From NCBI GenBank assembly GCA_963708905.1, contig CAVPUV010000014.1:22136-86135 (forward strand): 64,000 bases of DNA, given 5' to 3'. Positions 33,870-43,407 of this stretch are shown here, one piece after another (the first letter of the stretch is position 1; each line of letters opens with the position of its first letter). This stretch comes from SHZL01 sp963708905. Lineage in GTDB: Bacteria > Pseudomonadota > Gammaproteobacteria > Xanthomonadales > SZUA-36. Made by a program: the position numbers and the translations under genes. The notes beneath the pieces are model-generated. The model was given only the letters and a program-made list of their open reading frames with translations. It was not told the origin of the DNA and did not search any database.

Positions 33870-35948
33870 TCACCAGATTCGACAGATTTCCCCAGCCGGT
33901 TTGACCAGGGCTGCGCCGGCCTTGCAGGCAAATGCTTCGCCGAACTCCGGCATGTTCGCAACGCTGCCATTGATGCGATACCTTGGTGGCGAATGCGGGT
34001 CCGTGGCCGCATGCAAACGCAGCGACTCGGGCCGTTCGTCCCCACAGGCCCATTGCGCATAACCGACATAAAAACGTTGTTCGGGCGACAGACCATCCGA
34101 CGCGGATAATTCCTGACCTGCAGTCTCCTTTTTCCACGCTTCCCAGGCCAGGATCAGGCCGCCGAGATCGGCGATGTCTTCGCCGGCGGTCAGCTGTGAA
34201 TTGATGAAAATGTCGTCGATGACGCGGTAGCTGGCGTATTGATCGCGCACGCATTGCGCGCGCTGCTCGAAGGCCGCGGCGTCGTCAGCCGTCCACCAGT
34301 CACGCAGGTTGCCGTCGCCGTCGAACTGCCGGCCTTCGTCATCAAATCCGTGCACCAGTTCGTGTCCTATGGTGCCGCCGGTATCGCCGTAATTGGGCGC
34401 ATCATCCATTTTCGGATCGTACAGTGGCGGCATCAGCACACCGGCGGGAAAGTTGATGTCATTCATGGACGGGTTGTAATAGGCATTCACCGTTGCCGGC
34501 GTCATGAACCATTCGTCCAGATCCACCGGTTTGCCGATACGCGCCAGCTGACGCCGCAGCTCGAAACCGGTGCCACGGGTGACATTGCCAAAGTAGTCAT
34601 CGCGGCTGATGCGGATGGCGGAATAATCCCGCCATTTGTCCGGATAGCCGATCTTGTTTCGCATCTTTTGCAGCTTTTTTTGGGCCTGCGCCCGCGTTTC
34701 CGGGCTCATCCACGAAAGCCCGTTGATGCGTTCCGCCATCGCCTGCTGGATTTGCAGGCTCATGCGTAGCGCATCCGCGCGCCGCTCGGGCGGGAAGTTG
34801 CGTTCCACGAACTCCCGGCCCAGAACTTCACCGAGTTGTGCATCCACCTGGCCGACGCAGGTGCGCCAGCGCGGGCGCTGTTCCTTGATACCCCGCAGGT
34901 GGGTGCTGTAGAACGCGAAATCCTGGTCACGAAATGACTTGGCCAGCAGTTGCGCCCGGCTGTTCACCAGCCCCCAGCGCAGATAGGTTTGCAGGTTTTC
35001 CAGCGATTCGCGTTCGATCGTGGCCTGCATCTCGGCAATGAAAGCCGGTTGTGACAGATTGAGCCAGGGGCTGGGATCCAGTCCGGTCTGTGCGAACAGC
35101 GCCCGCCAGTCGAATCCTGGCGCCAGCTCCGTCACTTCCTGTACCGACTTGCGGTGATACACCTTGTGCGGGTCGCGGCGTTCGACGCGGGTCAGCGTCG
35201 CGCCGGCGAGCGCGGTCTCGATACGCATGACCGTAGCCGCGGAATGCTGTGCTTCATCCGCTGACTCACCCAGCAGCACGAACATGGCCGTCAGGTGCGC
35301 GAGATAAGCCTTGCGCGTGGCTTCCTTGTTGTCATTTTTTTCGAGGTAGTAATCACGGTCCGGCAAACCCAACCCACCGGCATAAACGGCGCCAATCATC
35401 GTCGATGACTCTTGCGCATCCTGTTCGGAACCCACGGCCAGGAAAAAGGCGGCGGCATCGGTATGGCTGATCAGCCGGCCGATCAAACCGGCCAGCCCGC
35501 TCTTGTCGTCAAGCGCGCTGATGGCCTGCAGATCGGCATCCAGTGGTGTGCTGCCAAGGGCTTCAATGGCGGTCTCGTCCATGCAAGCGGCAAAATAGTC
35601 ACCGATCAGCTTTTGCGTTGCACTGCGTTGCGGATGATCCACCGCATCGTCCTGCAGGATGCCCCACAGATAACGCTGATTGTCGACATAGGCTTTGCCG
35701 TAAGTGCTCCAGGCGGACTGATCGGCCGGGATCGGGTTGTTTTTGATCCAGCCACCACAGGCGTATTGATAAAGGTCCTCGCACGGATCTGCGCTCACAT
35801 CCATGGCGCCGGGGTCGAGAGTGGGGGTGTAGGGCAGCGTGCTTGTGGGCTGCTCATCCAGGGCCGCTGCAGAGCTGCAGACGGTAAATGTCAGCGCGAA
35901 CAACATTAAATGCAAACGGGTGGGCAAATGCAAGCGGGTGGGCAACAT
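33870..35948 (-). CDS. M13-family metallopeptidase (PepO/neprilysin-like)
   Basis: 692 residues, full length. An N-terminal signal peptide ends near CSSAAALDEQ. The zinc motif HELVH occurs in GGTIGHELVHGFDDEGRQFD, followed by the third-ligand region AGEDIADLGGLILAWEAW (the family's ExxxD, with E and D present) and NAYYNPSMNDINFPAGVLMP upstream for substrate binding. It ends CRIW, like the family's CRVW. It is a periplasmic oligopeptidase. The start at 35948 has GGAG 7 nt upstream; the signal's n-region carries a six-residue duplication (PTRLHL twice). Confidence 0.93.
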   Translation of the reverse strand: MLPTRLHLPTRLHLMLFALTFTVCSSAAALDEQPTSTLPYTPTLDPGAMDVSADPCEDLYQYACGGWIKNNPIPADQSAWSTYGKAYVDNQRYLWGILQDDAVDHPQRSATQKLIGDYFAACMDETAIEALGSTPLDADLQAISALDDKSGLAGLIGRLISHTDAAAFFLAVGSEQDAQESSTMIGAVYAGGLGLPDRDYYLEKNDNKEATRKAYLAHLTAMFVLLGESADEAQHSAATVMRIETALAGATLTRVERRDPHKVYHRKSVQEVTELAPGFDWRALFAQTGLDPSPWLNLSQPAFIAEMQATIERESLENLQTYLRWGLVNSRAQLLAKSFRDQDFAFYSTHLRGIKEQRPRWRTCVGQVDAQLGEVLGREFVERNFPPERRADALRMSLQIQQAMAERINGLSWMSPETRAQAQKKLQKMRNKIGYPDKWRDYSAIRISRDDYFGNVTRGTGFELRRQLARIGKPVDLDEWFMTPATVNAYYNPSMNDINFPAGVLMPPLYDPKMDDAPNYGDTGGTIGHELVHGFDDEGRQFDGDGNLRDWWTADDAAAFEQRAQCVRDQYASYRVIDDIFINSQLTAGEDIADLGGLILAWEAWKKETAGQELSASDGLSPEQRFYVGYAQWACGDERPESLRLHAATDPHSPPRYRINGSVANMPEFGEAFACKAGAALVKPAGEICRIW

Positions 35949-35986
35949 CAGGGTTCTCCGGAAAAGCGCAATTGCAATACGGCAGA

Positions 35987-36832
35987 TTATGCTGCAGGCG
36001 GTTGGTAAAGATCATTATCCGCCAGCGTATCCCGCAGCGCCGCGGCCAGGATACCGGCCCACTTGCGTGCGCCCTCGGCGGTGCCGACCAGATCCTGCCG
36101 GACTTCGATGCCGACATGCGGTAGACCCAAAGGTTCGGCATGGTGGTCGATGGTGTAATCGTGGACATGCCGGCCGGAATAGGGCTCGTTGTCGCCACAG
36201 CAGATGCCATCGGTCTGGCGCAGCTTTTCTATCAGGGGCAGGGCAATGCGCGCGTCCTTGTCCCACATGACGCCCACATGCCAGCGCCTGACCACCTGGG
36301 CGAATACCGGGGTACAGGTGTGCATGGAAATCAGCGCCGGCACCGTTCCGTGCGCATGGAATTCCCTGAGCCGTGCTGCAATCGCATCATGGTAGGGATG
36401 AAAGAATGATTTTGCCCGCAGTGCTTTTTGTGCGTCATTGAGGCCCAGGTTGCCCGGTATGGCGATGCCGTCGCTGACTTCAACAAACGCCGTGGGGTCA
36501 TCCAGGTTCCGGTTCGGATCCACGATCAGGCGGGAAAACCCGGCGAGGATGGCGGGCGCATCGATCAGGTCGGCCAGGCAACGTGTCAGCATCTCCGAGC
36601 CGATATCCCAGGTGACGTGCCGCTCGAGTACCCAGTCGGCCACACCCAGCTGGTTCATCGCCGCCGGGAAATAGGGGCAGGCATGGTCGGCAACCAGCAA
36701 GACCCTGGCGCTACCGGCCTCGTTGTAGCTCATGTAGGGTGGCGGGTCACCCGGTCCGATCAATGGATATTGGCCGCTATCCGCCGCGCATTCCAGAGTG
36801 TGGGCATAGCTGGTAGCTGGAGTCTGGTTCAA
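35987..36832 (-). CDS. N-formylglutamate amidohydrolase-like protein
   Basis: 281 residues from TTG at 36832, picked for AAGGA 6 nt upstream; a GTG at 36895 in the same frame is the alternative and lacks a ribosome-binding site. The family motif VLLVADHACPYFPAAM, the ERHVTWDIGSEML stretch, FSRLIVDPNRNLDDPT and metal-binding LISMHTCTPVF are visible. HutG-like proteins deformylate N-formylglutamate in histidine degradation, but no hut genes are nearby, so the substrate may be another N-acyl amino acid. It is divergent from the 2-phosphoglycerate kinase gene. Confidence 0.82.
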   Translation of the reverse strand: MNQTPATSYAHTLECAADSGQYPLIGPGDPPPYMSYNEAGSARVLLVADHACPYFPAAMNQLGVADWVLERHVTWDIGSEMLTRCLADLIDAPAILAGFSRLIVDPNRNLDDPTAFVEVSDGIAIPGNLGLNDAQKALRAKSFFHPYHDAIAARLREFHAHGTVPALISMHTCTPVFAQVVRRWHVGVMWDKDARIALPLIEKLRQTDGICCGDNEPYSGRHVHDYTIDHHAEPLGLPHVGIEVRQDLVGTAEGARKWAGILAAALRDTLADNDLYQPPAA

Positions 36833-36926
36833 TTCATATCCTTCGCGCAGACCTGCAGGGGTGGGAAAACGCTGTATTTTCAACGATACTGACACGCTTT
36901 ACAATTCCATCTTGCGGGAAGCCTGT

Positions 36927-38216
36927 GTGAAAACCTACGTCGTCAACCAGCGCGAGAATACCAGGGTGCCGTTTTTACGCGGTATCCTGATTCGTACCTT
37001 GCTGGAAGCAGGCCTGCCTTTCGACAAGGCCTACGATCTGGCTACGCTGGTGCGCGATCAGTTGTCCACTACCGAAGAGATCTCCTCCGGGCAGTTAAGG
37101 CAGAAGGTAGCCGGCCTGATACTCGAAGCCGGTGATGTCAGCCTGTCAAAGACCTACCGCTCGCCGTCCGTGGCGCCCGCCAGAATTCTGGTCACCAGCC
37201 AGGGCGGCAGCGAAAGTGCATTTTCCCGCAGAAAGCACCAGCGTTACCTGCAGTCCAGCGGCGTGCGCCTGGATGACGCGGAACGAATCACCACGAAAAT
37301 ATTCGACCAGTTGCTGGCCGCCGGCACGATCAGGATTGCGACCGTCCAGCTCAGCTACCTGACCTACCTTTGCCTGCAACAGGAACTGGGCAAGGAAGCG
37401 GCGCAGAAATACCTGGTGTGGATGGAGTTTCAGCACAGCGGCCGCCCGCTGATCCTGTTGATCGGCGGCGCCGTGGGCAGCGGCAAAAGTTCCATTGCCA
37501 CTGAAATTGCGCACCGGCTGGAAATCGTCCGTACCCAGTCCACCGACATGTTGCGCGAAGTGATGCGCACGATGATTCCGAAAAAACTTCTGCCCATATT
37601 GCACTGCTCGTCATTCGATGCCTGGAAGACATTGCCGATCCAGGATAAAAAGCAGCGCGACAGGGACATGCTGATCGCCGAGGGCTATCGCGGCCAGGCC
37701 GATTTGCTGGCGGTGTCGTGCGAGGCGGTCATGCGGCGGGCCGTCAAGGAAAGCGTGTCATTGATTGTCGAAGGCGTGCACAGCCATCCCCATTTGTTGC
37801 ATTGCCTGCCGGCGGGGAACAACGCCATCATCGTGCATGTCACCCTGGCCGTGATGAATTACCAGGCCTTGCAGGCCCGCCTGCGCGGTCGTGGAACCGA
37901 AGTACCGCTGCGGCGCTCCAGGCGTTACCTGAAAAAGTTTGACTCCATCTGGCGCTTGCAGTCATTTCTGGTCAGTGAGGCGGAACGCTGTGACACTCCT
38001 GTCATTCCCAATGACAACAGGGAAGTGGCCATTTTTCAGATCATCGGCACGGTCAACTCCGAGTTGTCGCAGCGATTTGCGGGAAATCCGGCCGAGGTTT
38101 TCGGCAGCAGTATGAACAGCCTCGCGCGCAAGGCCAGGGGTAAGTCCTGGCAGCAGGTAGTACCTTATCTGATCAACTCCAAGAATACGCCGGCGCGCGC
38201 AAAATCACCTTCCTGA
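36927..38216 (+). CDS. 2-phosphoglycerate kinase-like protein with ATP-cone-like N-terminus
   Basis: 429 residues from GTG at 36927 (GGGAA upstream). Residues 1-80 resemble an ATP-cone (VPFLRGILIRTLLEAGLPFD), and a P-loop kinase follows with Walker A LIGGAVGSGKSSIATEIAHR and SLIVEGVHSHPHLL. This layout is that of archaeal and bacterial 2-phosphoglycerate kinases, which make 2,3-bisphosphoglycerate from 2-phosphoglycerate and ATP. The next gene makes or uses 2-phosphoglycerate, which supports the call. It opens a rightward run leading into the pst genes. Confidence 0.75.
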   Translation: MKTYVVNQRENTRVPFLRGILIRTLLEAGLPFDKAYDLATLVRDQLSTTEEISSGQLRQKVAGLILEAGDVSLSKTYRSPSVAPARILVTSQGGSESAFSRRKHQRYLQSSGVRLDDAERITTKIFDQLLAAGTIRIATVQLSYLTYLCLQQELGKEAAQKYLVWMEFQHSGRPLILLIGGAVGSGKSSIATEIAHRLEIVRTQSTDMLREVMRTMIPKKLLPILHCSSFDAWKTLPIQDKKQRDRDMLIAEGYRGQADLLAVSCEAVMRRAVKESVSLIVEGVHSHPHLLHCLPAGNNAIIVHVTLAVMNYQALQARLRGRGTEVPLRRSRRYLKKFDSIWRLQSFLVSEAERCDTPVIPNDNREVAIFQIIGTVNSELSQRFAGNPAEVFGSSMNSLARKARGKSWQQVVPYLINSKNTPARAKSPS

Positions 38217-38222
38217 TGCATC

Positions 38223-39494
38223 ATGAGCGCTGAAAAATACAAGTGCATCCTGATGATTGTCGATGGCCTGGGCGACCTTCCTGTTGCCACGCTGGGCGGC
38301 AAGACGCCACTGGAGGCCGCCCACACGCCCAACATGGATTTTCTTGCGGCGGCAGGAATGTATGGCCTGGTCGATCCGATTGGGCCGGGCACAACGCCAA
38401 ATACCCATTCCGGGGCCGGGATTCTGCTCGGCATGCCTGCTGCGCAAGCAGACACACTGGCGCGCGGACCGGTCGAAGCAGCCGGAGCAGGGCGGGCATT
38501 ACAGGCCGGCGAGCTGGCGCTGCGGGCAAATTTTGCTTCGGTCAAACCGGTGTCTGGCGGTTTTGTGATCACGGATCGCCGCGCCGGGCGCATAACCCAG
38601 GGTGCTGCCGAACTGAGTACCTGTCTGGCTCATCTCGATTTGGGCGATGGTGTGCTGGCCGAATTTCGCTCCACCGACCAGCATCGGGGCGTGCTGGTGC
38701 TTGCCGGAGATGACCTGGATGCAGCGATTTCGGACACGGATCCCGGTGATGAAAGAATACCGGCGCCGCTGTTGTCCTGCCAGGCCTTGCAATCAAGGGC
38801 GCGCAAAACTGCCGCTAAAGTCAATACATTCATCGCCATGGCGCACCATTTGCTGCAGGATCATCCGGTGAATATCGCGCGCACTGCGGTGGGCAGGCCA
38901 CTCGCCAATGGAGTGATCACCCGTGGCGCCGGAGCCTGGGTTGCCATGCCAAACATCATCCGGCAGATGGGCTTGAGCGCTGCGCTGGTCACGGCTTGCA
39001 ATACCGTGCGGGGCCTGGGACGGATATTCGATCTCGAGGTGATCAGCGATACCCGGTTTACCGCCGCCGCCGACACCGATATCGCAGCAAAAGTCCAGGC
39101 CGCACTGGCCGCGCTGCAACGCCATGATCTGGTATTTGTGCATGTCAAGGCGGCCGATATCTGTGCGCACGATCGCCAGCCTGTGGCCAAACGGGACTTC
39201 CTGCAGCGACTGGACCGGGCACTGGCGCCGATGTTGCGGCAGGGCATCATGATTGCGCTCTGCGCCGACCACACCACGGACAGCAACAGCGGAATACATA
39301 CCCCGGACCCGGTGCCGACACTACTTTGCCTGCCGCATACGGGGTCCGGCGGCGCCGGCCTCAAGTTCGGCGAGGCGACGTGCCGTAACGGCACCATGCC
39401 GCGGCAAACCAGTGGCGAGTTCTTGCAGCGGGTACTGGCCGCGATGCTGAGCCCGTCGACGCGCAGCAGTGCAACACGCCTCAGGACCAGTTAA
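38223..39494 (+). CDS. apgM: Archaeal-type cofactor-independent phosphoglycerate mutase
   Basis: 423 residues of the alkaline-phosphatase-like superfamily: CILMIVDGLGDLP (metal Asp), the nucleophile Ser in TPNTHSGAGILLG, VFVHVKAADICAHDRQPVAK and ALCADHTTDSNSG for the remaining metal ligands. The pattern is that of ApgM (archaeal 2,3-bisphosphoglycerate-independent mutase) and not of bacterial GpmI. It interconverts 3- and 2-phosphoglycerate. It sits 6 nt after the kinase gene, so the pair could feed 3-phosphoglycerate to 2,3-bisphosphoglycerate. Confidence 0.85.
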   Translation: MSAEKYKCILMIVDGLGDLPVATLGGKTPLEAAHTPNMDFLAAAGMYGLVDPIGPGTTPNTHSGAGILLGMPAAQADTLARGPVEAAGAGRALQAGELALRANFASVKPVSGGFVITDRRAGRITQGAAELSTCLAHLDLGDGVLAEFRSTDQHRGVLVLAGDDLDAAISDTDPGDERIPAPLLSCQALQSRARKTAAKVNTFIAMAHHLLQDHPVNIARTAVGRPLANGVITRGAGAWVAMPNIIRQMGLSAALVTACNTVRGLGRIFDLEVISDTRFTAAADTDIAAKVQAALAALQRHDLVFVHVKAADICAHDRQPVAKRDFLQRLDRALAPMLRQGIMIALCADHTTDSNSGIHTPDPVPTLLCLPHTGSGGAGLKFGEATCRNGTMPRQTSGEFLQRVLAAMLSPSTRSSATRLRTS

Positions 39495-39565
39495 AGTGCC
39501 TTGGGTGATTGGCCCGCACAGGGCTGGATTTTATCGATCTAGAATTTTTCTTTCGGAGTGTTTAT

Positions 39566-40447
39566 ATGTCATTGAAAAATAAATTATTAGCCCTGGCGAT
39601 CGCCAGCGCGGCTGGTGTGCTGGCAGCCTGTGGTGGCGGTGAACAGCGGCAGCTGATTCAGAACAAGGGTTCAGATACCCTGGTGAACGTCGCCCAGGCG
39701 TGGGCCGAGGCCTACCAGACCGTCGACCCATCGGTGGTAGTGGCCGTCAGCGGCGGCGGTTCCGGAACCGGCATCGCGGCGCTGATCAATGGCACGGTTG
39801 ACTTGGCCAATGCCAGTCGTGAAATCAAGGAGGAAGAAATCGCACTGGCCCGGAAGAACGGTCAGGAACCCGTGGAACACATCGTGGGCTACGATGCACT
39901 AGCGGTTTTTCTGCATCCCGACAACCCGATCGACACGCTCAGCCTGGAGCAACTTGCGGCTATCTATGGCGACGGCGGCGCCGTCACCCGCTGGACCGAT
40001 CTGGGTGTGGAGGTGCCGGGTTGTTCTGATCAAAGCATCGTTGTCGTCAGTCGCCAGAACAACTCCGGCACCTATGAATATTTCCGCGAAACGACGTTGG
40101 ACAAGGGGGATTTTCGCCTCGGCACCCGGGATATGCAGGGTTCCAAGGACGTCGTCGACATGGTGGAGAATACGCCCTGTGCGGTTGGCTACAGCGGCTT
40201 GGCCTATGCCACCGATCGTGTCAAAATGGTTTGCATTTCACAGCATACCGGTGGCGAATGCGTGCGCCCTTCAGAGGCGACCGCCAGCGACGGCAGTTAC
40301 CCGATTGCCCGTTCCTTGCTGATGTATTCCAATGGCCAGCCGCAAGGAGCTGTGGCCCGTTACCTGGACTGGATCAAGAGTGACGCGGCCCAGTGCATTA
40401 TCATGCAGAAGGGCTACGCTCCAGCCAGGGCCGTCACCTGTCAGTAG
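39566..40447 (+). CDS. pstS: Phosphate-binding lipoprotein (PstS-like)
   Basis: 293 residues. The start at 39566 has CGGAG 7 nt upstream; the signal ends in lipobox VLAAC with the lipidated Cys at about residue 22. Phosphate-contact motifs are GSDTLVN, SGGGSGTGIAAL, NASREIK and RQNNSGTYEYF. It delivers phosphate to PstCA in the inner membrane. No Pho box could be read in the 70 bp upstream. The cysteines in VPGCSDQS and ENTPCAVGY may form a disulphide. Confidence 0.9.
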   Translation: MSLKNKLLALAIASAAGVLAACGGGEQRQLIQNKGSDTLVNVAQAWAEAYQTVDPSVVVAVSGGGSGTGIAALINGTVDLANASREIKEEEIALARKNGQEPVEHIVGYDALAVFLHPDNPIDTLSLEQLAAIYGDGGAVTRWTDLGVEVPGCSDQSIVVVSRQNNSGTYEYFRETTLDKGDFRLGTRDMQGSKDVVDMVENTPCAVGYSGLAYATDRVKMVCISQHTGGECVRPSEATASDGSYPIARSLLMYSNGQPQGAVARYLDWIKSDAAQCIIMQKGYAPARAVTCQ

Positions 40448-40519
40448 AGCGGTCAAGCGTTAAAACAGGTCGTGACGCCGTTTGCGGCCATTTTCCAAAA
40501 ACCGTGAAGGTAGGTTTGC

Positions 40520-41584
40520 ATGAGCCATTTTGAAGAGCGTCTCGAAGCGGATCTGAACGTGATTCGCGAGTGGGTGTGGAAGATGGGCGATGAGGTCGAA
40601 CAGGCCTTGCGCAACTCCAAGAAAGCCTTGCTGACGCGGGATGAAAAGCTGGCTTACGCTACCGTTCTCGGTGACCACGCGATCAACCGCGATTCGCGTG
40701 CCTGCGACCGCCTGTGCCACACCTTCATCGCCCGACACCTGCCGGGAGCCGGGCATCTGCGCGAAATGGCGGCAACGATACGGGTCAACGTGGCGCTGGA
40801 GCGAATTGGTGACTACGCGGTAACGATCAGCCGTGAATCCTTGCAACTGGAGCGGAATTTGCCGGAAAAACTGGTGTTCCAGATCGACGCCGTGGCGGAT
40901 GAATCATTTCAGATTCTGCACGAGTCACGCATCGCATTTCGTGACGGCAATGCCGAACTCGCCAAGGCGCTGATGCAGATGGCCAAACGGGTGCAGAATA
41001 AGATGAGTGTTTTGTACGAGCAGTTATTCTCTGCCGACAACGACTTGAGCGCGAGCAGGGCGCTGGCGATTTTCGTGGTCTTCAACATGCTCAAGCGGGT
41101 GGCGGACCAGGCCAAGAATATTTGTGACCAGACTTTCTATGCCATCCGTGGCGTGGCCAAAATACCCAAGACCTACCACATTCTGTTTCTCGATCATTGC
41201 GCTTCGGACCGGGGACAGCTGGCGGTTGCGATTGGGCGCAAGTATTTTCCTACCGCCGCAATTTTTGCTGCCGCGACGCCCGGTGCGGCGCAATCAGTGT
41301 CCGCGTCGTTGAGAACATTCCTGGCCGAAACCGGCCTGCCGGATGAACAGCTGGATACGGAAAATATCGTTAGCCTGGAACACGATCTGTCCGACTACGA
41401 TTTGATCATCAGTGTCAGCGGGACAGTGAAGGATTACGTCAGCAAGATTCCGTTTCATACCTCGGTGCTTGATTGGACGCCTGCACTGGACAGCTCGGAA
41501 CAAGAGTTTCTTTCCTTGTACCGGATGCTGCATGCTGAGATATCCTCACTGATCGACCTGCTGGTCGGTGAAGAAGCGGGCTGA
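40520..41584 (+). CDS. PhoU-domain protein fused to a low-molecular-weight-phosphatase-like domain
   Basis: 354 residues. Residues 1-210 are two PhoU three-helix repeats (FEERLEADLNVIREWVWKMG; RVNVALERIGDYAVTISRES; FVVFNMLKRVADQAKNICDQ). Residues about 218-354 have an alpha/beta fold starting YHILFLDHCASDRGQLAVAI, like the start of low-molecular-weight phosphatase/arsenate reductase, and a later DYDLIISVSGTVKDYV. The phosphatase P-loop (Cx5R) is not intact: only Cys-Ala-Ser-Asp-Arg. So the second domain probably binds, not hydrolyses. It replaces the ordinary PhoU in the pst operon. Confidence 0.8.
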   Translation: MSHFEERLEADLNVIREWVWKMGDEVEQALRNSKKALLTRDEKLAYATVLGDHAINRDSRACDRLCHTFIARHLPGAGHLREMAATIRVNVALERIGDYAVTISRESLQLERNLPEKLVFQIDAVADESFQILHESRIAFRDGNAELAKALMQMAKRVQNKMSVLYEQLFSADNDLSASRALAIFVVFNMLKRVADQAKNICDQTFYAIRGVAKIPKTYHILFLDHCASDRGQLAVAIGRKYFPTAAIFAAATPGAAQSVSASLRTFLAETGLPDEQLDTENIVSLEHDLSDYDLIISVSGTVKDYVSKIPFHTSVLDWTPALDSSEQEFLSLYRMLHAEISSLIDLLVGEEAG

Positions 41585-41592
41585 CCGGCTGG

Positions 41593-42531
41593 ATGAAAGA
41601 GCAAATTGATTATCCGCCGGATGCCGCCATGGATTCCGGTTTTGATCGTCGCAACAGGGACTGGTATATCGACAAGGCAGTCCAGGCGGTCATGTTCATC
41701 GGCGGCATTTCGGCCATCGTATTCATCATCGGCATCTTCATTTTTATTGCCAAGGAAGGGTTCGGTTTTCTGGCTGCTGATTTCGATCCCGGTGAATTCC
41801 TGTTGTCACCGAACTGGCGGCCCACATCTTCAAGCAAGGAATCGTTTGGCATACTGGCGCTGATGGCCGGCACCGCCAGCGTCACCGGCCTGGCCATGCT
41901 GGTAGCCATACCATTCTCTCTGGGCGCGGCCATTTTCATGGCCGAATTCGCCACCGGTAAAACACGTGAATGGCTGAAAATAACCGTGGAGCTGCTGGCG
42001 GCGATCCCATCCGTGGTATGGGGTTTCATTGGCCTCGTGATCATGAACCCCTTGATCATCGAATGGTTTCACGTGCCGGTGGGGCTCAACGTGCTCAATG
42101 CCGGTATCATCCTGGGCTTGATGGCCGCTCCCATCATGACGTCGATTGCCGAGGATGCGCTCAAAGCGGTGCCGGACCGTTATCGCGAAGCCGCCGAAGC
42201 CATGGGTGCAACACGCTGGCAGATGATTTACCAGGTGGTTCTGCCGGCCGCGAGGAATGGGCTGCTGGGGGCCGTGCTGCTGGGCCTGGGGCGCGGATTC
42301 GGCGAAACCATGGCGGTGCTGATGGCCACCGGGCATTCGATCAATATTCCGACCAGCGTGTTTGATTCAGTACGTGCGCTGACCGCCACCATTGCCGCCG
42401 AACTGGGCGAAACCGCGGTTGGTTCCAGACACTACGAAGCCCTTTTCACCATTGGCATTTTTCTGTTCGCCATTACTTTTGTCATCAATCTCGCTGCCGA
42501 CCTGGTGGTGCGTGGCGTGCGCAAGGGGTAA
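41593..42531 (+). CDS. pstC: Phosphate ABC transporter permease PstC
   Basis: 312 residues with about 6 transmembrane segments and the permease EAA loop (YREAAEAMGATRWQMIYQVV). The N-terminal cytoplasmic stretch (about 30 residues) before the first membrane helix is usual. It forms the membrane channel with PstA. Gap to the PhoU-like gene is 8 nt. Confidence 0.93.
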   Translation: MKEQIDYPPDAAMDSGFDRRNRDWYIDKAVQAVMFIGGISAIVFIIGIFIFIAKEGFGFLAADFDPGEFLLSPNWRPTSSSKESFGILALMAGTASVTGLAMLVAIPFSLGAAIFMAEFATGKTREWLKITVELLAAIPSVVWGFIGLVIMNPLIIEWFHVPVGLNVLNAGIILGLMAAPIMTSIAEDALKAVPDRYREAAEAMGATRWQMIYQVVLPAARNGLLGAVLLGLGRGFGETMAVLMATGHSINIPTSVFDSVRALTATIAAELGETAVGSRHYEALFTIGIFLFAITFVINLAADLVVRGVRKG

Positions 42532-42537
42532 GCCTCC

Positions 42538-43407
42538 ATGTTTACAGCGACCCGGCTCAACCGGCGCAATCAGCGCATCCAGAAGCTGTCCCGGCTGGTG
42601 CTCGGCAGCATGACCGGGCTGCTCATCCTGCCGGTGATCATCATCCTGTCAGTGCTGGTGTACAAGGGGGGTCCCATCATATCCTTTGAGTTCCTGTTCA
42701 CCAGTCCAACTCATGGCATGACCGCGGGCGGTATTTTCCCGGCTTTGCTGGGCACCATCCTGTTGGTGCTGGTTGCCTTGCTCGCTTCAGTGCCACTGGG
42801 AATTGCCGCCGCCATTTACCTCAGCGAATACGCGCCGGATAACTGGACCACGCGAGCGATCAACCTGGCCATCATCAACCTGGCCGGTGTGCCCTCAATC
42901 GTGCATGCTTTGTTCGGCCTGGGCGCCTTCGTCATTTTCTTCAAATTCGGCACCAGCATACTCGCGGCCAGTCTGACACTTGCCATCATGACCTTGCCGG
43001 TTGTCATCGTCGCATCGCGTGAGTCCCTGCAGGCAGTGCCGCGGGCATTCCGTGAAGCGTGCTGGAATATGGGCGCGACGCGCTGGCAGACCATCCGCCG
43101 GGTGGTTCTACCGAATGCCATTACCGGCATGCTCACGGGTGTGATCCTGGAAGTATCACGCACCGCCGGGGAAACAGCGCCCATCATGTTCACGGGCGCC
43201 GCGTTTTTTCTGCCCTTGCTGCCGCAATCGGTGTTCGATCAGACCATGGCCTTATCCCTGCACCTGTTTGTGGTCTCTACCCAGGTTCCCGGCATGCCAG
43301 AGCAGTTGCCTTACGGTGTCGCGCTGGTGCTGATTTCCATCGTTTTGATCATGAACAGCACATCCATCGCATTGCGCATGTATCTGCGCGGCAAGAAAAA
43401 ATGGTGA
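42538..43407 (+). CDS. pstA: Phosphate ABC transporter permease PstA
   Basis: 289 residues, about 6 transmembrane helices, EAA loop FREACWNMGATRWQTIRRVV and the PstA-type GMTAGGIFPALLGTILLVLV region. It pairs with PstC. Its last 7 bases overlap the first PstB gene, so the permease and ATPase are translationally coupled. Confidence 0.93.
   Translation: MFTATRLNRRNQRIQKLSRLVLGSMTGLLILPVIIILSVLVYKGGPIISFEFLFTSPTHGMTAGGIFPALLGTILLVLVALLASVPLGIAAAIYLSEYAPDNWTTRAINLAIINLAGVPSIVHALFGLGAFVIFFKFGTSILAASLTLAIMTLPVVIVASRESLQAVPRAFREACWNMGATRWQTIRRVVLPNAITGMLTGVILEVSRTAGETAPIMFTGAAFFLPLLPQSVFDQTMALSLHLFVVSTQVPGMPEQLPYGVALVLISIVLIMNSTSIALRMYLRGKKKW

Noticed and set aside
39495..39565. Pho box before pstS
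   Set aside because: No CTGTCAT-like direct repeat with 4-nt spacing was found in the leader.
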